DNA of 59,143 nt, taken from positions 1-59,143 of the forward strand of contig CACYJV010000021.1 in NCBI GenBank assembly GCA_902774815.1, given 5' to 3'. Below, one piece after another: positions 1 to 7,173 of this stretch (position 1 is the first letter of the stretch; every line of letters starts with the position of its first letter). The notes beneath the pieces are model-generated. The model worked only from the letters and a program-made list of their open reading frames with translations. It had not been told where the DNA came from and did not search any database. The translations under genes were made by a program, and so were the position numbers. The DNA is from an uncultured Prevotellaceae bacterium (GTDB lineage: Bacteria > Bacteroidota > Bacteroidia > Bacteroidales > Bacteroidaceae).

Positions 1-21
1 GAGCTGATAGATAACTGCCAT
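1..21 (-). CDS. 5' end of an unidentified leftward gene
   Basis: Only seven codons (MAVIYQL) lie inside the window, running off the left edge on the minus strand. The start is supported by a textbook Bacteroidota promoter at 77-108, which would give a leader of about 50 bases. HU-like DNA-binding proteins of Bacteroidales often begin similarly, but seven residues cannot identify the family, so no function is claimed. Confidence 0.5.
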
Positions 22-76
22 AATTTTTGTGTTGGTTTTTGATGGTTAGATAATGTTGATGAACTCTTAACGGCTG

Positions 77-108
77 CAAAGTTACGACGCAATGACGACC
101 ATTCCAAA
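77..108 (-). promoter_or_regulatory. Bacteroidota promoter for the leftward gene at the window edge
   Basis: On the minus strand TTTG (105-108) is followed after exactly 20 bases by TAACTTTG (84-77), matching the TTTG / TAnnTTTG consensus. Transcription would start near position 72 and run off the left edge. Confidence 0.75.
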
Positions 109-148
109 TTTTCGGCCGATTTTGTTATGCGTTAAGTTTATTTAACGT

Positions 149-331
149 TTACCGATACGTCCCCTCCAGCACCTTCAGGAAATTCTCAGGTTCGATGAGC
201 CAGTCGAACGTCGCCTGGAAGTAGTGCTTGGTGCCGCGCCCGTTGAGGAAGTCGCTCGCTGCCGCCTTGCGCACGACCTCGGCCAGGTCCTTTGTCGAGA
301 ATTCACGCCAGATCACCCTCAGCTTGTCCAT
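149..331 (-). pseudogene. Detached C-terminal part of a DUF6291/replication-initiator-like protein
   Basis: This 60-residue frame (MDKLRVIWREF... ending FLKVLEGTYR) resembles the conserved C-terminal segment of phage- and plasmid-type replication modules in Bacteroidales: a short helix, an SDFLNGRG motif, then an ATFDWLIEP-NFLKVLEG block. Such a segment normally continues directly from a DUF6291 N-terminal part. Here it lies in another frame, overlapping the 3' end of the upstream gene by 13 bases. The ATG at 331 may be a real restart or just an internal methionine of a frameshifted gene. I consider a single-base lesion the most likely explanation, but translational coupling is possible. Confidence 0.55.
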
Positions 332-831
332 CCTCTTTGCATGTTGCTACCTGCTATCAACTCATTGAATGTCTTGATAAAATTTTGCTGCCAAGCCGCC
401 GCCGTATCGAAATTAGCGCTCTTGCCGCTAATTTCTTTGGCAGCTATGCTGCCTTCTTTCTTTTCACTAACGACGGAGGAGTTAGTGTCATTCTCATTCT
501 CATTCTCATTCTCATTATGCATTGCCAAACATGCCGTGGCATTTTTGGCATTTTTATGCTTTTCCCAACGTTTCTTAGCCTTTATTCGATTCCGCTCACA
601 TAGTTGGTCATATTTCTCTACGTCCATATCGAATTGCACCCTAAGGAAGTCATAAGCGATGCGGACTGAGCCTTTAAGCTCTTTTTCAGCTCCTTCCACG
701 CCGTTCAGGGTTTCATAGACGGCTTTGAACACCCTCCCCAGTCTTGCCAGCGAGAGTCCCTTCAAGGCCTTCCACTGGTCGGGATAGATGACGTAGCCCT
801 TCGGCTTGTTCGTTTTCATTTCGTTGCTCAT
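319..831 (-). CDS. DUF6291 domain protein, apparently cut short by a frameshift
   Basis: The product is 170 residues from the ATG at 831 (MSNEMKTNKPKG). The upstream extension of the frame is repeat-derived and not expected to be translated. The N-terminal two thirds (GYVIYPDQWKALKGLSL, ALKG..LGRVFKAVYETLNG, a DFLRVQFDMDVEKYDQLCERN segment, then a basic KKRWEKHKNAKN helix) fits the DUF6291 family of replication-module proteins found in Bacteroidales phages and mobile islands. A run of NENENEN residues follows, encoded by a hexanucleotide tandem repeat. The protein ends at MQRGWTS, while the family's C-terminal block is encoded in the next frame at 149-331. The exact role of DUF6291 is unknown; DNA replication initiation is inferred from family context. 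Confidence 0.65.
   Translation of the reverse strand: MSNEMKTNKPKGYVIYPDQWKALKGLSLARLGRVFKAVYETLNGVEGAEKELKGSVRIAYDFLRVQFDMDVEKYDQLCERNRIKAKKRWEKHKNAKNATACLAMHNENENENENDTNSSVVSEKKEGSIAAKEISGKSANFDTAAAWQQNFIKTFNELIAGSNMQRGWTS
489..516. repeat. Hexanucleotide tandem repeat inside the DUF6291 gene
   Basis: Four to five copies of TTCTCA (minus strand TGAGAA) encode the NENENEN tract. The unit is a multiple of three, so copy-number change lengthens the linker without shifting the frame. Confidence 0.85.
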
Positions 832-1554
832 AATTGTTTGTTTTTTAGTCAATAATATAGCAGATGGCACAGACGCCCCAAAGGGGCTACATCTACTAGC
901 CCAGGGCTGCGCCCTGGGTGAGGTGGGATGCACCACCCCATCGTCGCCCTATAAGGGCAAAACCTTTCAGTACACGTTTTACGATTCTGCCCCTGTAGGG
1001 CGCAATTTCCTCTTGTGCTGCACTACCCAGGGCGCTACTCTGGGCTAAGGGATGATGCCCCTATGGGGCGTTTTGTGCCCGCTCGGCCCGTAGGGACGCT
1101 TGCATAGAGTAATGGAGCAAGAACAACTATATTGCTACCAATAAAATCCAAAAAAGGCTGATGATTTGGTGCTTGAAGTCTGCCGCTCAGTGACAGTTCC
1201 CCCAAGCACTATGCATCAAACTCAAAATGTAAATTCTTTTCCGTAAAAATCTCCTCCAGAAGAGGCAAGATGAAGACAATTAGTAATGAGCGGGTAATAA
1301 CATCTGTTAAGTATTTTAGCGGAATTAAGAAAAATTAGAAACACTTTTTTAACGACTTAACAAGGTCGTTATTTGCTTAAATCGGCCTAAATAACGAATT
1401 AAACCCTTAATTTCCGTCTTAATTTCCAAATTAAGCCATGTAAATTACTAATATAAGTGGCCCCAATTTCCATAATTAAGCACGCTTAAATAGCAAAACA
1501 AACTGCAAGACTTCAACGCCCGTGCACATTTTTTCGACAATAGAACGAAGAAAA
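832..1554. other. Gene-free stretch with palindromic repeats, then AT-rich DNA
   Basis: From about 875 to 1080 it is a string of short GC-rich hairpins (GCCCAGGGC/GCCCTGGGC, CGCCCTATAAGGGC, GCCCCTATGGGGC), followed by the interspersed element also found at 39014-39173. From 1143 to 1554 it is AT-rich. It contains an AACGAC-N8-GTCGTT inverted repeat (1351-1372) and several TTAATTTCC/GGAATTAA half-repeats. I see no credible coding frame or RNA gene here. Confidence 0.7.
983..1142. repeat. Interspersed repeat family A, copy 1
   Basis: About 160 bases closely match 39014-39173. Shared blocks include GATTCTGCCCCTG.AGGGCGC, AATTTCCTCTTGTG, CCCAGG..GCT, GGGATGATGCCCC and GCTCGGCCCGTAGGG. It is made of several small hairpins. 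Shorter derivatives carrying only the GCTCGGCCC...GGGACGC part occur near 52017, 55302 and, inverted, near 26325. Confidence 0.85.
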
Positions 1555-1586
1555 TTTGGGCTTTCCCTCGATTTTTCGTATCTTTG
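1555..1586 (+). promoter_or_regulatory. Promoter of the GT117 gene
   Basis: TTTG (1555-1558), 20 bases, then TATCTTTG (1579-1586) match the Bacteroidota primary sigma consensus. The predicted leader to the ATG at 1631 is about 40 bases. Confidence 0.85.
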
Positions 1587-1630
1587 CAGGTTGAAACCGA
1601 AGAAACAATTAAAAACGATAAAAACAAAAA

Positions 1631-4600
1631 ATGAAACAATTCAAAATTGTTGACAATGTGATGGGTTGGCTGGCATTTGCCATAGCCGCCATCGTCTATT
1701 GTTCGACTATCGAACCGACAGCCTCATTTTGGGATTGTCCTGAGTTCATTTCCACTGGTTACAAACTGGAAGTCGGTCATCCACCAGGTGCCCCCTTCTT
1801 CATGCTGACGGCCAATCTGTTCTCGCAGTTTGCCAGCGATGCCACACAGGTGGCTCGCATGGTGAACATGATGAGTGCATTGCTCTCGGCCACGACCATT
1901 TTGTTCCTGTTCTGGACCGTCACGCACCTGGTGCGCAAACTGATCATGAAAGACTGGAACGAACTGACCACGGCCAAACTCATTGCCATCGAGGCAAGTG
2001 GTCTTGTGGGCGCCCTTATCTACACGTTCAGCGACACATTCTGGTTCTCGGCTGTCGAGGGCGAAGTCTACGCCTACTCTTCGGCACTTACGGCTCTGGT
2101 GTTCTGGCTCATCCTGAAGTGGGAAGACCACGCCGACGAGCCTCACAGCGACCGCTGGCTGGTGCTCATTGCCTACATCATGGGCCTTTCCATCGGCGTT
2201 CACCTGCTGAACCTGCTGTGCATACCGGCCATTGTACTCGTCTACTGCTACCGCCGCTATCCGAGCATCGAGACGAAGGGCTCGCTCATTGCCCTGCTTG
2301 TGTCGTTTGTCGTCATCGCTGCCGTGCTCTATGGCGTTGTGCCGGGCATCATCACCGTGGGTGGATGGTTCGAACTGCTGTTTGTCAACGTGCTGGGCAT
2401 GCCGTTCAACACGGGTGAGATTATCTATATCGTGCTGCTCGTGGCTGCCGTCTGCTGGGCCATTTGGGAGACCTACCAGGAAGGCCACGACCGCCGTCAG
2501 AACATCGCCTTCACCTTGGCTGTTGCCCTGCTGGGCATCCCGTTCTACGGCTACGGTATGTCGGCAGTTATCATCGGCGTCGTCGTGCTTGCCCTGCTGT
2601 GGTGGGTGCTGAACTATAAGAAGACCGTCGAAAAGAAGGCTGTCCCCGTGGTGGGCCCGCGCCTGAAAAACACGGTACTCAGTTGCTTGCTCATGCTGAT
2701 GATTGGCTATTCAAGCTATGCGCTCATCGTGATCCGCTCGTCGGCCAACCCGCCGATGGACCAGAACTCGCCCGAGGACATTTTTACCCTGGGCAGCTAC
2801 CTGAGCCGCGACCAATATGGCGACCGCCCATTGCTCTACGGACGTGCCTATACATCGCAAGTGAAGCTCGACGTCGAGGGCGAAATGTGCAAGCCGCGCA
2901 TGAACGAGGGTGCTCCTATCTACAGCCGTCGCGAAAAGGCATCGGCCGACGAAAAGGACTCGTACTTCATCGTGAGCCACAAAAACACTTATGAATATGC
3001 CCAGAACATGCTCTTCCCACGTATGCACTCGGCAAGCCATACACAGGCTTACGAACAGTGGATGGGCGGTGTCGAAGGAACGACGATTCCTTACGACCGT
3101 TGCGGCCAGATGGTCAACGTGAAGATGCCGACTATGCTTGAAAACCTGCGCTTCTTCCTCTCGTACCAATGCAACTTCATGTACTGGCGCTACTTCATGT
3201 GGAACTTTGCAGGCCGCCAGAACGACATCCAGGGCAACGGCGAACCTGAGCACGGCAACTGGATAACGGGTATCTCGTTTATAGACAACCTGATGTTGGG
3301 CGATCAGTCGAAACTGCCCGACGAGCTGAAGGCAAACAAGGGCCACAACGTGTTCTACTGCCTGCCTCTGGTGCTGGGACTCATCGGACTGTTCTGGCAG
3401 GCATGGCGCGGCCGTCGCGGCATACGCCAGTTCTGGGTGGTGTTCTTCCTGTTCTTCATGACCGGTCTGGCCATCGTTGTCTATCTGAACCAGACACCGC
3501 TGCAACCACGTGAGCGCGACTATGCCTATGCAGGTTCGTTCTATGCCTATGCCATCTGGTGCGGCATTGGCGTGGCAGCTCTCATCGACATCTTGAAGAA
3601 ATATCTGAAGAAGGTCAATGCCACAGCATTGTCAGCCGTCGTTGGTGCTGCCTGCCTGCTCGTACCTGTGCAGATGGCATCGCAGACGTGGGACGACCAC
3701 GACCGCTCCGGACGCTACATGTGCCGCGACTTCGGACAGAACTACCTCATGACGCTGCAAGACGAGGGTAATCCCATCATCTTCACAAATGGCGACAACG
3801 ACACCTTCCCACTCTGGTACAACCAGGATGTGGAGGGCGTGCGTCTCGATACACGCGTGTGCAACCTCTCGTACCTGCAAACCGACTGGTACATCGACCA
3901 GATGGTGCGTCCGGCCTACGATTCGCCATCGCTGCCCATCACGTGGTCGCGACTGGAGTACTGCTCGGGCACTAACGAATATATAGAAGTAGAGCCGGAG
4001 GCTGAAGAGCAGCTGAAGAAGTTCTATGCCGAGAATCCCGAGGCAGCACGCGCTCAGTTTGGCGACGAGCCGTTCGAGCTGAAGAACATCCTGAAGTACT
4101 GGGTACGCACGAAAGACGAGAACCAGCGCTTCATCCCTACCGACACCGTCTTCGTGACCATCGACAAGGAAGCTGTACGCAAGAGTGGCATGCTGATGGC
4201 ATCCGACACGATTCCCGACAAGATGGTCATCTCGCTGGCTGGCAAACGCGCGCTATATAAGCACGAACTGATGATGCTCGAGATGATTGCACAAGCCAAC
4301 TGGGTGCGCCCCATCTACGTTGCAACCACCGTAGGTGCCGACAACTACATGAACCTGGGCGAAAACTTCATCCAGGAAGGACTTGCCAACCGCATCTCGC
4401 CCTTCTCGACCAACAGCACCGACAAGCGCGGAAGCCTGGTACCCATCGACGGCGTGAAAGGCTTCGATACCGAGAAAACCTACAACAACGTGATGAACCG
4501 CTACAAGTATGGCGGTCTCGACAAACCGGGTCTCTACCTCGACGAAACCATCATGCGTATGTGCTACACCCACCGCAACCTGATGGCTACGCTGGCCAAG

Positions 4601-4987
4601 AACCTCCTGTTGGAGGGTAAGGACGATAAGGCTCTCGCCGTGCTGAAGAAGTGCGAGAAGGAAATTCCTTATTACAACGTACCAGTCAACTTCCGCAGCG
4701 GTTCGTTCGACATGGCCGAAACCTATGCCCTACTGGGCAAGAAGGAGAACGCCCTGAACATCCTGAACCAACTCTTTAACACCGCCGTGCAGTATGTAGA
4801 GTACTACCTGTCGCTGCCGCAAAGCCGCTTCACGCAGTCGCAGAACGACTGTCTGACGCAGTTCTACGTGATGCAGCGCATCAGCCAGATTGCCGAGATT
4901 GTTGATGAGAATCTTGCCAAGAAGATGGATCAACAGCTCAACAGCTACGGCGCCACATACACCAGCCGAGGAGGACAACTGCAATAA
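1631..4987 (+). CDS. GT117-family (DUF2723) membrane glycosyltransferase with TPR-like C-terminus
   Basis: The product is 1118 residues. It opens with a membrane helix followed by the family hallmark PTASFWDCPEFI and KLEVGHPPGAPFF (residues about 29-56), which places an acidic pair and the GHPPG loop on the outer face. About eleven hydrophobic segments follow up to roughly residue 690, then a soluble region. The last 130 residues (GKDDKALAVLKKCEKEIP... ALLGKKENALNILNQLF) look like tetratricopeptide repeats. DUF2723 proteins of Bacteroidota are now grouped as GT117 and relate to polyprenyl-phosphate-sugar-dependent O-mannosyltransferases such as TMEM260. Transfer of sugars onto exported proteins is therefore likely, but donor and acceptor are not known from the sequence. 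It has its own strong promoter. Confidence 0.88.
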   Translation: MKQFKIVDNVMGWLAFAIAAIVYCSTIEPTASFWDCPEFISTGYKLEVGHPPGAPFFMLTANLFSQFASDATQVARMVNMMSALLSATTILFLFWTVTHLVRKLIMKDWNELTTAKLIAIEASGLVGALIYTFSDTFWFSAVEGEVYAYSSALTALVFWLILKWEDHADEPHSDRWLVLIAYIMGLSIGVHLLNLLCIPAIVLVYCYRRYPSIETKGSLIALLVSFVVIAAVLYGVVPGIITVGGWFELLFVNVLGMPFNTGEIIYIVLLVAAVCWAIWETYQEGHDRRQNIAFTLAVALLGIPFYGYGMSAVIIGVVVLALLWWVLNYKKTVEKKAVPVVGPRLKNTVLSCLLMLMIGYSSYALIVIRSSANPPMDQNSPEDIFTLGSYLSRDQYGDRPLLYGRAYTSQVKLDVEGEMCKPRMNEGAPIYSRREKASADEKDSYFIVSHKNTYEYAQNMLFPRMHSASHTQAYEQWMGGVEGTTIPYDRCGQMVNVKMPTMLENLRFFLSYQCNFMYWRYFMWNFAGRQNDIQGNGEPEHGNWITGISFIDNLMLGDQSKLPDELKANKGHNVFYCLPLVLGLIGLFWQAWRGRRGIRQFWVVFFLFFMTGLAIVVYLNQTPLQPRERDYAYAGSFYAYAIWCGIGVAALIDILKKYLKKVNATALSAVVGAACLLVPVQMASQTWDDHDRSGRYMCRDFGQNYLMTLQDEGNPIIFTNGDNDTFPLWYNQDVEGVRLDTRVCNLSYLQTDWYIDQMVRPAYDSPSLPITWSRLEYCSGTNEYIEVEPEAEEQLKKFYAENPEAARAQFGDEPFELKNILKYWVRTKDENQRFIPTDTVFVTIDKEAVRKSGMLMASDTIPDKMVISLAGKRALYKHELMMLEMIAQANWVRPIYVATTVGADNYMNLGENFIQEGLANRISPFSTNSTDKRGSLVPIDGVKGFDTEKTYNNVMNRYKYGGLDKPGLYLDETIMRMCYTHRNLMATLAKNLLLEGKDDKALAVLKKCEKEIPYYNVPVNFRSGSFDMAETYALLGKKENALNILNQLFNTAVQYVEYYLSLPQSRFTQSQNDCLTQFYVMQRISQIAEIVDENLAKKMDQQLNSYGATYTSRGGQLQ

Positions 4988-4997
4988 TCTGGCAATT

Positions 4998-5100
4998 CAC
5001 AGATTTACGATTTACGATTGGATTTCATTGTGATAGCACATCCCACGCGTCCTCAATGAACCATCTCGTAAATCGTAAATCAGTAAATACGTAAATCAAT
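4998..5100. repeat. TTTACGA-type repeat forming an inverted pair
   Basis: A TTTACGATTTACGA block near 5003 and its inverse TCGTAAATCGTAAA near 5070 could fold into a hairpin between the GT117 and deacetylase genes. The same simple motif recurs at 13559-13622 and 55160-55296. It might act as a terminator or RNA-end stabiliser, but there is no U-tract. Confidence 0.7.
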
Positions 5101-5103
5101 GCG

Positions 5104-5808
5104 ATGATTATCGAACAACCAGCAAAATGGCTACGATGGCTATATCCAAACGCCATCTGGCGAATGGATCCAAACGAACACGCAGTTTACCTGACGTTCG
5201 ACGATGGACCCATTCCGGAGTCTACGCCCTTTCTGCTGGACACCCTGCGTCGCTACGACGTGAAGGCAACGTTCTTCGTGGTGGGCGATAACGTGGCGAA
5301 ATATCCCGACCTTTACCGCCAGATTCTGGACGAAGGCCATTGCGTGGGCAATCACACCTACCATCACCTCGGCAGCTTCAAGCATTGGGCCGCCACCTAT
5401 CTCATCGACACGTTCAAGTGCCAACAGGTGATGGGAGTTTCTCCCTACCCAAAAAGGGAGGAGGATAGTCCGGCTGACGGTATACATACTCCCTCCCCCT
5501 TTAGAGAGGGCCGGGGCGGGGCTTTGGCCACATCCCTATTCCGTCCCCCTCACGGCTGGTTGCGCCACAGCGTGTACTATTGGCTGTCGAAGGAGTTCCG
5601 GGTTGTGATGTGGGATCTCGTCACACGCGACTACTCGAAATGGCTCACTGCCGACGACGTCTACCAAAACGTTCGTCGCTATGCCCGCAACGGTAGCATC
5701 ATCACTTTCCACGACTCGCTGAAGAGCATCGACAAACTCCATTCTGCCCTGCCCCGCTCCATCGAATGGCTCCAGCAACAAGGCTATGAGTTCAAGACAT
5801 TTGTGTAG
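5104..5808 (+). CDS. Polysaccharide deacetylase (NodB/CE4 family)
   Basis: The product is 234 residues without a signal peptide. All five CE4 motifs are visible: TFDDGP (31-36) with the catalytic base and metal Asp, the metal-binding HTYHH (84-88), RPPHG (147-151), DLVTRDYSKW (171-180) and the TFHDS histidine motif (201-205). The family removes N- or O-acetyl groups from cell-surface or peptidoglycan sugars with a divalent metal. About 30 extra residues (112-141, rich in P, R, E and G) separate motifs 2 and 3. Their DNA is two copies of the polypyrimidine palindromic repeat that elsewhere sits between genes, so this looks like an in-frame repeat insertion in a surface loop. The next gene, queH, starts 72 bases downstream. 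Confidence 0.88.
   Translation: MIIEQPAKWLRWLYPNAIWRMDPNEHAVYLTFDDGPIPESTPFLLDTLRRYDVKATFFVVGDNVAKYPDLYRQILDEGHCVGNHTYHHLGSFKHWAATYLIDTFKCQQVMGVSPYPKREEDSPADGIHTPSPFREGRGGALATSLFRPPHGWLRHSVYYWLSKEFRVVMWDLVTRDYSKWLTADDVYQNVRRYARNGSIITFHDSLKSIDKLHSALPRSIEWLQQQGYEFKTFV
5437..5526. repeat. Palindromic repeat family C inserted in frame in the deacetylase gene
   Basis: Two imperfect palindromes, CTCCCTACCCAAAAAGGGAG and CTCCCTCC-CCTTTAGAGAGGG followed by CCGGGGCGGGG, resemble the intergenic elements at 41157-41222, 57815-57935 and 58843-58915. The 90 bases keep the reading frame and contain no stop. Confidence 0.8.
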
Positions 5809-5812
5809 CCTT

Positions 5813-5878
5813 CCCAACACCCCAACACCCATCACCCATCGCCCAACATCCATCGCCCAACATCCATCGCCCAACAAA
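5813..5878. repeat. Short tandem repeat upstream of queH
   Basis: Imperfect units of about 15 bases (CATCGCCCAACATC) are repeated three to four times and end two bases before the queH ATG. They occupy the whole leader and leave no recognisable ribosome-binding motif. Confidence 0.8.
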
Positions 5879-5880
5879 AC

Positions 5881-6540
5881 ATGTCCGCCATCGAAATCCC
5901 AAAAGATATTCTCTCCACCTCAGCAGATGCGTCCCTCCATGGGGAAGTTCGGAGTGAGGTTCTCCTCCACGCCTGCTGTGCCCCATGTTCGTCGGCCATC
6001 GTGGAATGGATGCTGGCTCATTGCATAAGGCCCACCATCTTCTACTACAATCCGAACATCTATCCGCGTGAGGAATACGAGATTCGCAAACAGGAGAGCA
6101 AGCGCCATGCCGAAAGCCTTGGCCTTCAGTGGATTGACGGCGACTACGACCACGAGCAGTGGCAACACGACGTGTGTGGACTGGAGGGCGAACCTGAACG
6201 TGGCCGCCGCTGCGAGTTGTGCTTCACGCTACGGCTCACGGCAACGGCACTCAAGGCACAAGAACTGGGGCTGACGTGGTTCACCACTACCCTTGCCTCG
6301 TCGCGTTGGAAGAGCATCGAACAAATCACCTGTGCCGGACAAGCCGCCGAGGCTGCCGTTCCAGGCACTCGCTTTTGGGCACAGAACTGGCGTAAAGGTG
6401 GCCTCTACGAGCGCCGAAACCAATTGCTGCACGAATACAACTTCTACAACCAGCAGTATTGCGGTTGCGAGTTCAGTATGAGGAAGGATGAAGGTTCCAA
6501 GATGAAGGATGAAGGTTCCAAAATGAAAGATGAAAGATGA
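5881..6540 (+). CDS. queH: Epoxyqueuosine reductase QueH
   Basis: The product is 219 residues of the DUF208/QueH family, which reduces epoxyqueuosine in tRNA to queuosine as the non-homologous replacement of QueG. Key cysteines are visible: HACCAPCSS (C32, C33, C36), ERGRRCELCFTLRL (C111, C114) and QQYCGCEFS (C194, C196), the expected metal-cluster and redox positions. The Y-NPNIYPREEYEIRK segment is typical. Residues 200-219 are an added low-complexity tail (RKDEGSKMKDEGSKMKDER) encoded by a tandem repeat of AAGGATGAAGGTTCCAAGATG. The family normally ends shortly after the CGC motif, so this tail was probably acquired from repeat DNA. Three bases separate its stop from the next gene. Confidence 0.92.
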   Translation: MSAIEIPKDILSTSADASLHGEVRSEVLLHACCAPCSSAIVEWMLAHCIRPTIFYYNPNIYPREEYEIRKQESKRHAESLGLQWIDGDYDHEQWQHDVCGLEGEPERGRRCELCFTLRLTATALKAQELGLTWFTTTLASSRWKSIEQITCAGQAAEAAVPGTRFWAQNWRKGGLYERRNQLLHEYNFYNQQYCGCEFSMRKDEGSKMKDEGSKMKDER

Positions 6541-6556
6541 AGGATGAAAGATGAAA
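6478..6556. repeat. ATGAAGGATGAAGG tandem repeat spanning a gene junction
   Basis: The repeat codes for the last 20 residues of QueH and runs through the start codon of the DUF4112 gene, whose first residues (MKDE) match the unit. Similar ATGAAGGATGAAGG DNA encodes a loop in the glycogen synthase near 56080-56120. Confidence 0.8.
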
Positions 6557-7041
6557 TCAAGCTCATAAAGGAAGAAGCCAAGAAGCAGAAGCTGAAGGAT
6601 TCTCGGCTTTACAACGCCATGCAGGACATCACACAATGGATGGACCGTTACTATCTTGATGGCGTCGCAGGCTTGGTTCCCGGCGGCATCGGCGATATGG
6701 TGTCAGCAGTCTTCGCCGTGGTGCACGTCTACTTCTCGGCATTCCGCCTGCGTTCCATACCTCTCACATTGGCCATCCTCAACAACACGTTGCGCGATAT
6801 TTTCCTTGGCATGCTGCCCTTCTTCGTCGGCGACGTCATTGACTTCTTCCACAAAGCCAACAAGCGAAACATGGCACTCATCGATGGTTTTTTGAACAAC
6901 AATCAAGAAATCATACACGAAGTCAACCGCAAAGCCACTCAATCGGCCCTCGTCCTCGTTGCCCTCGTTGCGGCCATCATAGGTGTCGTCTATGCTCTCA
7001 TCTGGCTCACTCAAACCTTAGGAACGGCCTTGTTCTCATAG
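6544..7041 (+). CDS. DUF4112 family membrane protein
   Basis: The product is 165 residues. The core YLDGVAGLVPGGIGDMV, then a first hydrophobic segment, LRSIPLTLAILNNTLRD, LGMLPFFVGDVIDFFHKANKRN and a C-terminal membrane helix (SALVLVALVAAIIGVVYALIWL) match DUF4112, a family of small inner-membrane proteins of unknown function. It follows queH after three bases and is probably co-transcribed and translationally coupled. A strong bidirectional terminator follows at 7089-7123. Confidence 0.85.
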   Translation: MKDEIKLIKEEAKKQKLKDSRLYNAMQDITQWMDRYYLDGVAGLVPGGIGDMVSAVFAVVHVYFSAFRLRSIPLTLAILNNTLRDIFLGMLPFFVGDVIDFFHKANKRNMALIDGFLNNNQEIIHEVNRKATQSALVLVALVAAIIGVVYALIWLTQTLGTALFS

Positions 7042-7088
7042 GCAACTCACTGCCTTTCGTCCACCAAACGGCACCTTTACAAAAAACA

Positions 7089-7123
7089 CCCTGCCACAGC
7101 GTTTTGCGTGTGGCAGGGCTTTT
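7089..7123. terminator. Bidirectional intrinsic terminator
   Basis: CCCTGCCACA (7089-7098) and TGTGGCAGGG (7109-7118) form a perfect 10-bp stem with a 10-base loop. CTTTTC follows on the plus strand and TGTTTTTTGT on the minus strand. It separates the convergent DUF4112 and BspA-like genes. Confidence 0.88.
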
Positions 7124-7173
7124 CATTTTCAGGATGTTCACCACTCGGACATGAACCGAGCTGCAAGCAGGCC

